Shown here in pieces: positions 11,490 to 22,640 of a stretch of 64,000 nucleotides of DNA. Source of the DNA: Rhabdophis nuchalis (lineage: Eukaryota; Chordata; Lepidosauria; Squamata; Natricidae). Location of the stretch: positions 19,083,732 to 19,147,731 of the forward strand of contig CM077658.1 of NCBI GenBank assembly GCA_039707465.1, in the 5' to 3' direction. The notes beneath the pieces were generated by a model. The model saw only the letters and a program-made list of their open reading frames with translations. It was not told the DNA's origin and did not search any database. Within the stretch, counting starts at the first letter, position 1. Each line of letters opens with the position of its first letter. Position numbers and translations under genes: made by a program.

Positions 11490-11860
11490 CTTCTTCTTCT
11501 TCTTCTTCTTCTTCTTCTTCTTCTTCTTCTTCTTCTTCTTCTTCTTCTCCTTCTTCTCCTTCTTCTTCTTCTTCTCCTCCTCCTCCTCCTCCTCCTCCTC
11601 CTCCTTCCCTTTCTCCTTCTTTCTTTCTACTCCTCTCCTCCTCCTCCTCCTTCTCCTTTTTCCCTTTCTCCTCCTTTTCCTCCTCCTCCTCCTTCCCTTT
11701 CTCCTTCTTTCTCCTCTTCCTCCTTCTCCCCTTTCTCCTTGTCCTTCTCCTCCTTCTTCCCTTTCTACTTCTCCTTTTCCTTCTGTTTCTCCTCCCCTTT
11801 CTCCTTCTTTCTCCTCTTCCTTCTCTTTCTCCTCCTCCTCCCTCCTCCCTCACCCCTCTT
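11490..11860. repeat. Long polypyrimidine tract (CTT/CTCC)n
   Basis: About 370 bp almost free of purines on the plus strand. It starts as pure (CTT)n, passes through (CTC)n and ends in mixed CCTTT/CTCCT blocks. The 136-residue Arg/Glu-rich ORF on the minus strand is a translation of this repeat, not a gene. Similar but shorter tracts occur at 34857-35180 and 41920-41965. Confidence 0.9.
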
Positions 11861-12276
11861 TCCTTTTTTACAGTATTGCTTTGAGGTGTTGTGATGTTTG
11901 GCCTCCCTCCCTTTTTTTCTTTGTCTTATTCTAGAGACGAGCACTCATCAAGGATTGCGAGCCTCCAAGTGGCACCGTAATATCATCAGAAGGATCAAGA
12001 CCAATTTTCATTGATGGTGCAATGACACCCTTTCTAATTCAGCAACTTCTTTGTTCAAACCACAAAAGCTCCACCCAACCCTCTAAATGAATTTCGAGCA
12101 GCCACAGCATTGCTTACTGTGATGTGTGAACCGATGACAAAGCCCATCTACCATTAACTTTCAAAACCCCTTTTCCACTGGAGATTCCAAGAACATCTTC
12201 TCTTGTCTTTACGCCATCCATGAAAACCATCTACTACTTCTGTGGTAGCCCAAACCCCATTTATAATTTCAAAAAT

Positions 12277-12809
12277 ACCACTTTATAAGCCCTTGGTAAT
12301 GCCACACTTGGAATACAGCATTCAGTTTTGGCCACCACGATGTAAAAAAAGATGTTGAAACTCTGAAAAGAGTGCAGAGAAGAGCAATAAAGATGATTAG
12401 GGGACCGAAGGCTAAAACATATGAAGAACGGTTGCAGGAACTGGGTAGGTCTAGTTTAATGAAAAGAAGGACCAGGGGAGACATGATAGCTGTGTTCCGA
12501 TATCTCAGAGGGTGCCACAAAGAAGAGGGAGTCAAGCTATTCTCCAAAACACCTGGGGGTAGGACAAGAAGCAATGGGTGGAAACTAATCAAGGAGAGAA
12601 GCAACTTAGAACTAAGAAGGAATTTCCTGACTATGAGGACAATTAATCAGTGGAACAACTTGTCTCCAGAAGTTGTGAATGCTCCCACACTGGAAGTTTT
12701 GAAGAAGATGTTGGACAACCATTTGTCTGAAGTGGTGGAGGGTTTCCTGCCTAAACAGGGGGTTGGACTAGAAGACCTCCAAGGTCCCTTCCAACTCTGT
12801 TATTCTATT
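12277..12809 (+). mobile_element. CR1 LINE 3' end, well preserved
   Basis: Encodes about 145 in-frame residues of CR1 ORF2 C-terminus from 12372 (QRRAIKMIRG, then [20 protein letters not shown] and VVNAPTLEVLKKMLDNHLSE). It ends with the canonical 'ggtcccttccaactctgtta' and 'ttctatt'. The reading frame is nearly intact, suggesting a fairly recent copy. Confidence 0.92.
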
Positions 12810-12814
12810 TTTTT

Positions 12815-13865
12815 TCTTTAAAAAAAACCCAATGGTGCTATTTCTGTTTATATTTATGGGTGTTTCCCTCCCTCTCCCCTCTGTGCCTTGTGCTGTTGAC
12901 TCTGATGTGACACACTTATTTGTAGAGTTGGCAAGAGCAATTTAAAGGAGTAACAGATTTTGGGAAGGGGGAGGGAGAGGGAGAGAGAAGAAGAGTGAAA
13001 GAGACAATGAGGGGAGGGTGTCAGAGATAAACCTTATTAGGTTTCTTTTGCCAAAGGAGAAAAGAAACGATATTGACTTAAATGTGAGGAATTTAAAAGG
13101 GTCCATATGTTCTCACTTTGTGCTTTGTTTCTAATAGATAGGCAGAAATCTTTGAAGTGAGGATTGGCTCAGTGGGGGGCATGCTTCTATAGAGAGAAAG
13201 ATGCTAGGAGAGAGGATAGAAGGCCATGTGAAAGTCTATTAACCATGCAACAGCAGAGAGAGAGAGAGGCAAATCTAGTGATAATGTACATCTGTTTCAG
13301 CGACTTTATAAGCTTTGAACATTTTTTATGTGCTGATAAGTGGATCCTTTTCTTACCATAACTTAGAACTTCAAAGGAGATTGTGTGGATAATGCAAATT
13401 GCTGAAATATGAGATTTTCTTACAAAGGCAGGTTTTTTTTTTTTTACACACACACACACAATTTGGAAAGAGAGGGGGGGTGGATAGCAAAAGAGGACAG
13501 AATTAAGGCTAATTGATGCCACAGTCTTTCTGGAGCAGTGCAGAAACTTGACAAAAATTGATTTTAGGGGGGTTGGAAATATAAGGGTGGGGGGAAAGTG
13601 ACTACATTTAAATGTCTTCCCCCCCCCTCCCGTGAAGATTTTAGTTGGAGCAGGAACGTTTGAGGCAGAAGTCAGGTGGCAGAAATGAACCTCGGTGGCA
13701 AAGCTGTTGGGGCTAATAGAGGCCTCCGGGACGCGAAAGGAAATGTGACCGGAAGCACGGTGTAATTTGTCCGGCTTCAATGGATTATTCATTTCATCCT
13801 TACGATCAGCTGAAGAGTTGACGGAGATAGTACTTCGACTTATATTATCAAATGCTGATAACTAA
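12815..13865. other. Intergenic DNA, no gene seen
   Basis: Contains a purine-rich segment (12965-13010), a short (CA)n run near 13448 and G-runs near 13470-13600. The 201-residue minus-strand ORF across 13187-13792 has no recognisable domain and atypical composition, so I do not call it. Confidence 0.4.
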
Positions 13866-14045
13866 TTAGGTGCCCTGTTTAGTGAAATGCAGGACTAGGG
13901 GAGACAGGATAGCAGTCTTCCAATATTTGAGGGGCTGCCACAAAGAAGAGGGAGCCAACCTATTCTCCAAAGCACCTGAAGGCAGGACAAGAAGCAACGG
14001 GTGGAAACTTATTAAGGAGAGAAGCAACTTAGAACTAAGGGGAAA
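13866..14045 (+). mobile_element. CR1 fragment
   Basis: Short CR1 ORF2 piece (GCHKEEGANLFSKAPEGRTR). It is cut off abruptly at 14045, where an LTR-like repeat in reverse orientation begins. Confidence 0.85.
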
Positions 14046-14452
14046 TTCCCTGATCAGGAACACATCTTCACCCTAATGAATTGAACTCATGGTATCCTGC
14101 AAACTCCCCTCCCCTTTAGCTCCTCTTTATTCCCTGTGGGAGGGATCCTTCACCGTCCACCTGTAGCCTTACTTTCAAGTCGACCCTCGGTCCTTATCTG
14201 GCAGCTCTGCACATGCACACCCTGGGAACAGGCTCCAGCTGTTCTTCTGCCGCACTGATGTCTGACTCTGAAGGCAGCTTACAACTGGCATATGGCCTTG
14301 TCCCCCTCTCTGCCTCTGACACAGAGCCCTCATCAGAGCCGTGCGCAGATTCCAGGACTGGCCCATGTTCCTCCCCAACATCTTCACTCTCTGAGTCTGC
14401 CACCAGTTCCTCTGGCCGTTGGCAGGCCACAACACCTTGGAGGTCTTCTAAT
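14046..14452 (-). mobile_element. LTR-like repeat with acidic ORF remnant
   Basis: Reverse copy of the element seen at 23634-24243. Read on the minus strand it starts tgttgtggcctgcc and encodes an acidic Ser/Glu-rich frame (GSDEGSVSEAERG, then LPSESDISAAEEQLEPVP). It continues to the 'gttcattagggtgaagatgt' segment. Truncated at its 3' end. Adjacent 14453-14560 resembles a CR1 3' end in reverse. Confidence 0.6.
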
Positions 14453-14560
14453 GCAACCCGCTGCACAAGGTAGGAGACCTTCTAACATCTGTGAAAAAAT
14501 GCTGTCCTATCTTCTCTTGAAAAAGTCCAGTATTCATCTGATTCTGGAATATATCGTGGA

Positions 14561-15617
14561 GTGCAGAACATGCAGCTTCCAGACTCCCCCCCAACCTCCC
14601 ACCCAAGGAACAATGAGGGGAAATAAAAGATCAATAACCATGAAAGGCTGTCGCATCTCTTTCTCCTACCACCCCAAAGTGCCTGGATCAGGAAAGTGGC
14701 GGAGTTACAGGAAACCAGGGCCCGACCGAAAATTAGGGAACTGCCCCATCAGCAAGAACATTTCAACGGAGGACCAATTACCCAGAAAACCGTTAATCTG
14801 GATTTCTGCACGGAAAAAGGAGCTTGGACTCAAAGCCCCCTTCCAGCGCTGAGTTTCCATAAAGCCAAAAAGATCCTTTGAAGATTATTTGGAGCCCGAA
14901 TGAGGTGGGGGGAGTGAGGGGGGGGGGGAAGCTGTCTCTTCACATGGATCATCAAACTCCCTGCAGCAAATCTCTAAAACTCAGCCGAAGGATGCCCTTT
15001 GTTATTTACATTTGGAGTGCTATATAAAACTTGTTTAAAAAAAAAAAAACAACGCCGTGCGAATCCTTCCAGCCCTGCATGGAACGAAGCCGTTTTGGAA
15101 CGGCATTGATTACATGGCAGGAGACAGGAATTCTGCCTGGAACCTGGACAAGCGTCCTTTTGGAAGTGGGGGGAGGGGGGCGCCTAGAGAAAGGCCTCCA
15201 AGCCTGTGTCACGAGTTATAAACACTGCTGGATGGAGCGCTGTAATTGATTTTTGTTCTGTGTTTGTCAAGCTGGCCAGACTTAGGTTGCAGAGATCAAA
15301 GCGGTTGGCTCACAAAGGGGGGGGGGGCCCATCCCCCTCCGCTGCCACCTTCATCTTTCCGCTGGCTGTAATGATGATAGCATTGCATCTGCTTCCCAGT
15401 TGTAAGTCCAAATTCCGACGGGCTCCAAGTTTCCAAGTGCAATCCCAGTGTTATTTTTTCCGAGAAGGAGGCAACTCACTCCTCCTCTATCCCTTTGGCA
15501 ATTAGTCCTGGATGTGGAACATCTGGGCTGCAGTCTGGCCACATCTGTTTGCCACAAAGGCCTGTTGACCTCAGCAGGGCTTCACCGAGTTGCAAATTTA
15601 ATGCGGTACTGTTGAAC
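14561..15617. other. Intergenic DNA, no gene seen
   Basis: No repeat or exon recognised except short homopolymer runs (A near 15037, G near 14918 and 15318). Confidence 0.4.
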
Positions 15618-15943
15618 AGAATAACAGAGTTGGAAGGGACCTTTGAGGTCTTCTAGCCCAACCCCCTGCTCAAGCAGGAAACTCTATACAATTTCAGACT
15701 AAGAAAGAGTTGCCCAATCTCTTTTTAAAACCCCCCAGTGTTAGAGTACCCACCCAATTCATTCCACTGATTCATTGTTCTGACTGTCAGGAAATTTCTT
15801 CTCCGTTCTAAGTTGCTTCTCTCCTTGATTAGTTTCCACCCATTGCTTCTTGTCCTGCCCTCAGGTGCTTTGGAGAATAGCTGGACTCCCTCTTCTTTGT
15901 GGCAGCCCCTGAGATATTGGAACACTGCTATCATGTCACTCCT
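15618..15943 (-). mobile_element. CR1 LINE 3' end
   Basis: Reverse CR1: it starts at the 3' terminus (agaataacagagttggaagg) and reads back through the ORF2 C-terminus ([20 protein letters not shown], then NGWKLIKERSNLE) on the minus strand. It faces the plus-strand CR1 at 16122 across a ~170-bp spacer. Confidence 0.88.
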
Positions 15944-15952
15944 AGCTCCAAC

Positions 15953-16121
15953 ATCTTCCTGTTGGGGCCCTAAGGAGCCTGGTGGGAAAGCAAGGAGGGG
16001 CTGGGAGGGGAGGGGTGAGTAGAGGCTGATGAGACACCCCTCGACATGAGCGACATTGAGTTGGCCATGCCCATCCAGTCACATGACCCCCACCCCCACC
16101 CCCCAGCCATGCTCACCCAAC
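15953..16121. repeat. Unnamed interspersed repeat ('cctgttggggccctaaggag')
   Basis: Shares 'cttcctgttggggccctaag', 'atgagcgacattgagttggc' and 'cccagccat...' blocks with 30262-30425. These two copies define a repeat family that I cannot name. Confidence 0.6.
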
Positions 16122-16305
16122 CAGTGAGAACCATTAACCAGCGGAACAACTTGCCTCCAGAAGTTGTGAATGCTCCAACACTGGGTGTTTTTAAGAAGAT
16201 GTTGGATAACCATTTGTCTGAAGTGGTGTAGGATTTCCTGCCTAAGCAGAGGGTTGGACTAGAAGACCTCCAAGGTCCCTTCCAACTCTGTTATTCTATA
16301 TTCTA
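16122..16305 (+). mobile_element. CR1 3' end fragment
   Basis: Ends of ORF2 (LPPEVVNAPTLGVFKKMLDN) and the CR1 3' terminus followed by a short 'ttctatattctattctg' tail. CR1-seeded pentanucleotide tails of this kind are known in snakes. Confidence 0.85.
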
Positions 16306-16310
16306 TTCTG

Positions 16311-17345
16311 AATCCAATTGATCTTTGGCCTCTTCCAGGAAAACTCTTCTGTTCTTTTGAATGTTCTTGTCACGTTGCCATTGTGGGTCTTTACTGGATT
16401 CCTGGATGTCCTCCTAACACTGTTGGAACAATGATACGTTTCATTGTCATTTAGGGTTGGGGGGGGGGGGAAACCAGTATTTTATCTGGAACTTGGTTAC
16501 GTGCCATTCTTCCAATTTTTGCAGTGTAAAATATTTAAACGGTGACCAAAAAACAACAACAATGCATGCTCAAACACGGGAAATCTATGTGCAAAAATGA
16601 ACATATCAGCAAAACGCATGAATAACGGCAGGGAAGGCTTTCCTCTATCTGTCAAAAACATGCATTCACCTTAGGCATGCTAGGAAAAATATATACAAAC
16701 GGTCTAACAATTCTATACAGATTTTGGGGGTGGAAATACCAAAGTAAATTCCAACAAGAAGAAAAACTCATTTGAACATAAACAAAAACCAAGAAGATGG
16801 AGTGAAATCGTGTTAGAAAATTGATCTGCTTCTGGTCCTGTTCCATTGCTTTCGGTTGGATTTAGTTACCACAAGCCTTTGATGGATGGTGCCCTTTGAT
16901 TCTGATTTTGTAAACTCCCCCTTTTCTTACTGAAAAAAAGAAGACGAGAACAACCCTAAAGTATTTGGCTCCCAGGGTACGCACAGTTTGTGAAACAGAC
17001 AGTGCCAGAACTCATCCTCTTGAAATGGATTCTGGAGCCCTCATTGCAGCCTCTTCGTAAGCTCTCCTCTCCACCCTTAGCCTAATACAAATGTCTGGCA
17101 TGGACTTCAAAATGGCATCAGACAACTTCCATCCCAGAGGATTTTTCTTGGAGAGAGAAAAGAAAAATATTCGGTTCATGAGAACAAGCCAAACTAATCA
17201 GAACAGGACAGAAGTAACAAGTTCATAGAATGTGTGACAAATTAACCTTTTTTTCCCTCCTCCTGAAATGAAGCCCTGAATAAGAGATGGATTTATTTAT
17301 TCTTGTTCTTTTTTATGAAAGTGACTTGGCCACATATTCAATGGT
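16311..17345. other. Intergenic DNA, no gene seen
   Basis: No repeat family or exon recognised; a G run lies near 16459. Confidence 0.4.
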
Positions 17346-17348
17346 GAA

Positions 17349-17864
17349 AAAAAGTAAGATTCCACATTTAGGCAAGAAAAACAAAATGCACAGATATAGT
17401 ATATGTGGTGCCTTGCTCAATAGTAGCAACTGTGAGAGGGATCTTGGAGTCCTAGTGGACGACCATTTAAATAGGAGACAGATGTGTGTAAAAAGCCAAC
17501 ACAGTTCTAGGCTGCATGAACAGAGGGAAAGAATCAAGATCACCTGAAGGGTTAATACCACTTTATAAGGCCTTGGTAAGGCCACACTTGGAATACTGCA
17601 CCCAGTTTTGGTCGCCACGATGTAAAAAAAAAAAGATGTGGAGACTCTAGAAAGAGTGCAGAGAAGGGCGAAGAATAGTTGCAGGAACTGGGTATGTCTA
17701 GTTTAATGAAAAGAAGAACTAGGGGAGACATGATAGCGATGTTCCAACACTAGATGTTTTTAAGATGTTGGATAACCATTTGTCTGAAGTGGTGTAAGGT
17801 TTCCTGCCTAAGCAGAGGGTTGGACTAGAAGACCTTCGAGGTCCCTTTCAACTCTGTTATTCTA
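17349..17864 (+). mobile_element. CR1 LINE, longer but internally deleted
   Basis: Begins with the ORF2 region encoding ERDLGVLVDDHLNR and runs with frameshifts and a deletion near 17740 to the CR1 3' terminus at 17864. Confidence 0.85.
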
Positions 17865-18299
17865 TGCTTTAACATAGATCTAGCTATAAATTAGGATGCA
17901 GAATGTGTAGAAGATTCCTGTTGAATAAGAATGAAAATATATCAGTGTAGCTGGTCCTTCTTTTAGCAACCAATGGTTTCCAATATCATGGTTAAGAATA
18001 TGATCCTTGTTGGATGAGAAGAGAAGTCCCCATCTTCCAACATCCATGGCCAACCAGATGCTCTTAAGAGAATTTGCTAGCAAAACATGAAGGGAAACAT
18101 GAAGCTCTTTTATTTCCGACACTTGGAATCTGGGTTAGGAACTAACCATGGTTTGTTGTTTTTTTCATGTAGAAGAGTCTCTTTTCCATCCCTAGCCACT
18201 TTAGATAGGCCTTGGAAAGATTGGTGAGTGTAGAGTGAGCAATGTAAACCAACATTGAGGAAACTTTCTTCTCCCAAAGTTTGTATCATTGACATGATT
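17865..18299. other. Intergenic DNA, no gene seen
   Basis: No repeat or coding exon recognised between two CR1 fragments. Confidence 0.4.
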
Positions 18300-18480
18300 G
18301 GGTATGGCTAATCTAGTGAAAAGAAGGACCAGGGGAGGCATGATAGCAGTCTTCCAATATCTCAGGGGCTGCCCCAAAGAAGAGGGAGTCAAGCTATTCT
18401 CCAAAGCACCTGAGGGCAGGACAAGAAGCAATGGGTGGAAGCTTATTAAGGAGAGAAGCAACCTAGAACTAAGGAGAAAA
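18300..18480 (+). mobile_element. CR1 fragment
   Basis: Central part of the ORF2 C-terminus only (VKRRTRGGMIAVFQYLRGCP, then SNGWKLIKERSNLELRR). Both ends truncated. Confidence 0.85.
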
Positions 18481-18764
18481 CAATGAACTAACAGAATGGC
18501 TTGCCTTCAGAAGTTGTGGGCACTTCATCACACGACAAGGCCTTACCATGTACCAATTACTTAATTACTGCTCTGCGCCAATTCTCAAAACTAGCATGTA
18601 TGAGAGAAAAGGAAGACGAATACAAAGAAGTAAACCTCAAGTATTTGTGTCCTCCACACAAACTTTGAGTTATTCTCCATCCCAGAAAAACTGAGTAGAA
18701 TCAGCACTTTACTCCACCACTTGAAAACTCCTTATGGGATGTCAGCGACTAAAACCCTGTAGAA

Positions 18765-18880
18765 CAGGGGTCTCCAACCGTTGCAACTTTAAGTCTGAAG
18801 GACTTCAGCTCCCAGACTTCTCCAGCCAGCTGGGAGCTGAAGTCCTTCAGACTTAAAGTTGCAAAGGTTGGAGACCCCTG
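18765..18880. mobile_element. Palindromic hAT-like MITE with perfect 8-bp TSD
   Basis: A 116-bp near-perfect foldback starting caggggtctccaacc and ending ggttggagacccctg, flanked by CTGTAGAA on both sides (18757-18764, 18881-18888). The arms carry 'cagctgggagctgaagtcc'. Same family as 19724-19853 and 54198-54310. Confidence 0.9.
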
Positions 18881-19320
18881 CTGTAGAAGGTTTGAAAGCC
18901 AGGGAGATCTAGGAAACCTGAGTCGCGAGAGGCAAAAAGAAGGAAGCGGCTGAGTCATCCGTGCATATCTCCTCGGAATAAAAAGTCACAGCGAACAAGC
19001 TGCCAAACCTGTCAGAGATACCTGAACTTCAACAACTGTCTTTCCCAACCGCTGTCATCCTTTTTTCAAAAAAAGAAAAGAAAAAGAAAAACCCATCGGA
19101 ATAAAGAGCGAGAGAAAGAGAAAGACATGGCATTTTTTCATGGTGCGTGAAATACCTGCCAAAACTCCACACTTGTTAAAATGAGACTGATTCTCATCAG
19201 AGGGAAAGAGAAGTGACATCCCAGCCTTTGTCTTTCCAGACATGTTTTATTCATAGATTGGGGAGGAGAGAACGGGGTGGGTGGATAGAAGAAAATGGTG
19301 GCCCAGGACACAGTTTGGGG

Positions 19321-19526
19321 CAGTGGTGAAATTCAATGTTTTTTTTTTACTACCAGTTCTGTGGCCGTGGCTTGGTGGGTGTGGCAGGGGAAGGATACTG
19401 CAAAATCTCCACTCCTACCTCACTCTGGGACCAGCCAGAGGTGGCATTTGCTGGTTTTCCAAACTACTCAAAACTTCCACTACTGGTTCTCCAGAACTTG
19501 TAAGAACCTGCTGGATTTCAGCCCTG
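19321..19526 (+). mobile_element. hAT-like MITE ('cagtggtgaaattc') with 8-bp TSD
   Basis: A 206-bp element with ends cagtggtgaaattc and ggatttcagccctg, flanked by GTTTGGGG on both sides (19313-19320, 19527-19534). The interior has the recurrent 'ggtgtggcaggggaaggata' block. Further copies are at 42656, 43667, 50088 and 50805. Confidence 0.9.
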
Positions 19527-19640
19527 GTTTGGGGTCGTTTCCATGAGACAACACCGAATGGGCAATAGCTGAACTAGAATTCAAATTTCTGTCAAAATGT
19601 GGTTATCCTTCAAAAGAGAGAGCTGGGTTGACCTATAATC

Positions 19641-19686
19641 AGATTACAAAGTAGGAAGGGACCTTGTAGGTCATCTAGTCCAACCC
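19641..19686 (-). mobile_element. CR1 3' terminal scrap
   Basis: Only the terminal 'ggaagggaccttgtaggtca' type sequence and adjoining bases remain. The MITE at 19724 lies 37 bp downstream. Confidence 0.55.
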
Positions 19687-19723
19687 CACCCCCTACCCCC
19701 CACCCACGTAGGAGGCTCTACAC

Positions 19724-19853
19724 CAGAGGTTCCCAAACTTGGCAACTTTAAGACTTGTGGACTTCAACTCCCAGAATTCTCCAGGCAGCTGGCTGGAGAA
19801 TTCTGGGAGTTGAAGTCCACAAGTCTTAAAGTTGCCAAGTTTGGGAACCCCTG
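19724..19853. mobile_element. Palindromic hAT-like MITE with perfect 8-bp TSD
   Basis: A 130-bp foldback, cagaggttcccaaac to gtttgggaacccctg, flanked by CTCTACAC on both sides (19716-19723, 19854-19861). The arms include 'gacttcaactcccagaattc', nearly identical in both orientations. Confidence 0.9.
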
Positions 19854-19983
19854 CTCTACACCAATATCCTTGGCCCCAAATCTTCATCAAATCATAAAAG
19901 AACCGATCACCTTAAAGGACTGACGGTAGCCACAGTAGACAATATTTTGAGTCAGCTCTCCTGTTATAAAGCAGTTCCTTATG

Positions 19984-20345
19984 CAGGGAGTCTTCAATTT
20001 ACAACAGTTTGTTTAGTGACTGTTTGAAGTTATTGTGGCACTGAAAAAAGTGGCTTATGACCGCTTTTAACCTTTGCGACTCTTGCAGCATCCCCTTGGG
20101 TACGTGATTGAAATTTGGACGCTGGGCATGGTTGCCACGTTGATGTGATCTCCTTTTGCAAACATCTGACACCAGATTCACTGAACAACCGTGATGCTAA
20201 CTTAAGAACTGAAGTGATTCACTTAAGAACTCCGGCAAACAAGGTCATAAAATGGGGCAAAGCTTATTTAACAAATCTCTTGCTTAGCAGAAGAAAGCTT
20301 GGGTTTAACTGTGGTTGGAAGTCAAGGACGTTGATTGTAGTCCCC
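19984..20345. mobile_element. pogo/Tigger-like non-autonomous repeat
   Basis: Family defined by 'gtagtcctcgacttacgacc'-type ends, 'ttgcgacttgcagcatcccc'-type middle and runs of 'ttaagaactgaagtgattca'. Assignment to pogo/Tigger DNA transposons is by resemblance of the termini and is tentative. Other copies: 21829, 23170, 23336, 25752 and 36987. Confidence 0.55.
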
Positions 20346-20857
20346 GTCCAACAGGCTGATCTTTAATCCAGAGGCATTGAGCCGGGTGGAGGTTTTGCTC
20401 AAACTCCTCCCAGTTTTAGTTTCTTTGGTTTTTCAAAGATCGTCTTTCGTTTCCTTCGGCCTTTAAAAGAAACATGGAGCTGAAAGGAGGCATATCCAAG
20501 TCTGCTTTTTGTCCTCTTTTCAGTGGGGGTTGAATAGGATTTCCCTGGACAGAAATTGTCCCTGTTAGATGTTTATCTGAACTTTCCCTCCCTCCCTGAC
20601 TGCTTCCAGTGTTCGGATTTTGCATTCCTGGGATAACTCCGCGAACGAGTCCTTTAGATCCTCAGACATAAATATTTTGGCACATCCCCTCTTGTTTCCC
20701 AGGGGGCATATAGATTTAGTGCCTGTAATCAACTTCAAATGCGTTTCCAAATGATGCCCCTGGGATGGTCTGAAGGAGCACAGCCTGCTTGGCTTCAAAA
20801 CCTCGTCAGGTACGAGTCTACTTGGTGCCTAAGCTTTCCTTTTAAATTAAACAAGGG
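20346..20857. other. Intergenic DNA, no gene seen
   Basis: No repeat or coding exon recognised. Confidence 0.4.
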
Positions 20858-21738
20858 CTCATGCTGCGCAATCGTTCAACTTCAGTTGTGGGTGCTCCAA
20901 CACGGGAGGTTTCCAAGAGATTAGAGAGTCCTTTGTCAATGGCCAGGATGGCGAACCTTTGGCATGCAGACGTGGCATGCAGAGCCCTCTCTGTGGGCAC
21001 GTGTGTCGTTGCCAGATGCTCTTCTGGTTTCCAGCACGCATATGCGTGCTGGCCAGCTGGTCTTCGTGTGTGCCAAAATGCTAGAAACCTGAAGACCGGT
21101 GCGCATGCCTGTACCGGTCACCTGGCCTTTGGGTTTTCGGTGCATGCCTGCATGCTGGCCAGCTGGTCTTTGCACGCACTGAAGCGCTGGAAATCCAAAG
21201 ACCAGCTGGTCAGTGCACATGCCAGTGGTGGGTTCCTACAAGTTTGCATCAGTTTTGCTGAACTAGTGGTGGTTTGGTGGCCTGGGTCACTGGCACCGGC
21301 AGCAACCAAGGCATGACATCCCCCCCCCGCCCGAACCAGTTCTCCTGGCAGCACTGTAGGCACTGCCATCTTGCTTTTGGCATCTGCACATGCGCAGAAC
21401 AAATTTTATTGTACTGTGTATGCACAAGCCAGCAGTAGTGGCTGCTGGAACCCACCCCTGGCGCATGTACACACTGGTCACTTGGTCTTCGAGTTTCCAG
21501 CTTTCCAGCGCATGCAAAGGCCAGCTGGCCCTTGTACATGCATACACTGAAGCCCAAAGAGCAGATGGCCAGTGTGCGCATGTGTGTGTAGGCAACCTGA
21601 TCTTCGGGTTTCCAGTGTGCACATGTGCATTCCATTTTGGCCACTCAGTGCTGAAATAGGTATAGGGTCTCCTGCTTGAGCATGAGGTTGGACTGGAAGA
21701 TCTCCAAGGTCCCCTCCACCTCTGTTATTCTGTTATGC
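20858..21738 (+). mobile_element. CR1 3' end split by a ~700-bp insertion
   Basis: CR1 sequence (gggtgctccaacacgggagg) stops near 20936 and resumes near 21650 ('ggtatagggtctcctgcttg' to 'ctctgttattctgttat'). The intervening ~700 bp starts with caggatggcgaacc, the hAT-like TIR, and is rich in 'tggccagctggtctt' motifs repeated in both orientations. Its right end is not clean. Confidence 0.6.
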
Positions 21739-21828
21739 TACACTTCTCCATGCCCATCATGACAATCGTCTGAGGACAGACACACCTTCTTCACAAGAAG
21801 CCCCTTGGGACCAGACGACAACATGTTT

Positions 21829-22003
21829 CCAGTACAGCCCTCGACGTACGACCACAATTGAGTCCCAAAATGTCTGTTGTTAAGCGAGACATTGGTTTTG
21901 GAGCTTTGCCACATTTTACCACTTTTCCTGCCACACTTGTTAAGTGAATCACTGCAGTTGATAAGATAGTAATCCAGTTGTTAAGCGAATCTGTCTTCTC
22001 CAT
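21829..22003. mobile_element. pogo/Tigger-like repeat fragment
   Basis: Starts cagtacagccctcgacgtac and contains 'ttgttaagcgagacattggt' and 'gttaagtgaatcactgcagt', typical of this family in the window. Confidence 0.55.
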
Positions 22004-22059
22004 TCTCTTGAGAGCATCCGGTGGACCATGGATATTGGAAGACCTTGGCCCTGTCTCCT

Positions 22060-22640
22060 CTCTGTTTGTGCCAGATATTGGAAGACTGCTATCACGTTGC
22101 CCTTAGTCCTAAAGAGTGTAACAGAATAGCAGAGTTAGAAGGGACCTTGGAGGCCTCCTACCATTTCAGACTGGTGTCTGCCCAGACTCTACTTAGAAAC
22201 CTCTAGTGATGAAGGACCTACAACGTTTGATGACAAGATGTTCCACTTGTTAATTGTCTTCACTGTTAGGAAGTGTCTCCTTCATTCTAGGTTGCTTCTA
22301 TCCTTGTCTAGTTTTCATCCTTTGCTTCTTGTCCTGCCTTCAGGTGCTTTGGCGAAGACCTTGATCCCCTTCTTCTTTGGGACAGCCCCTCCAATATTGG
22401 AACATGATATCATGTCACCCCTAGCCCTTCTCCCCTGAACTTTTACAGAATAGAGCATGACAGAGTTGGAAGGGACCTTGAAGGTCTTCTAGTCCAACCC
22501 TCCGCTCAAGCAAGAGACCCTATACCATTTCAGACAAGGGGCTGTCCTATTATCTTCTTAATAACCTCCAGTGATGGAGCACCCACAAGTTCTGAAGGCA
22601 ACTTCTGCTCCTCTGGTTAATTGTCCTCTCTGTTAGGAAG
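22060..22640 (-). mobile_element. Three abutting reverse CR1 fragments
   Basis: CR1 pieces lie head to tail in reverse: 22060-22110 (ORF2 part), 22119-22436 (3' end at 'acagaatagcagagttagaa' back through LPSGAL-type ORF2 sequence), then 22444-22640 starting again at the 3' terminus. The last is cut at 22640 by unrelated pyrimidine-rich sequence. Confidence 0.75.

Noticed and set aside
11443..11853. Arg/Glu-rich 136-codon minus ORF
   Set aside because: Translation of the CTT/CTCC polypyrimidine tract.
13187..13792. 201-codon minus ORF
   Set aside because: No recognisable domain, crosses CA and homopolymer runs, no supporting splice structure.
16026..16060. CTGATGAG followed by CTCGA, hammerhead-like
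   Set aside because: GAAA is absent (CGACATG instead), and the second copy of the repeat at 30.3 kb lacks CTGATGA.
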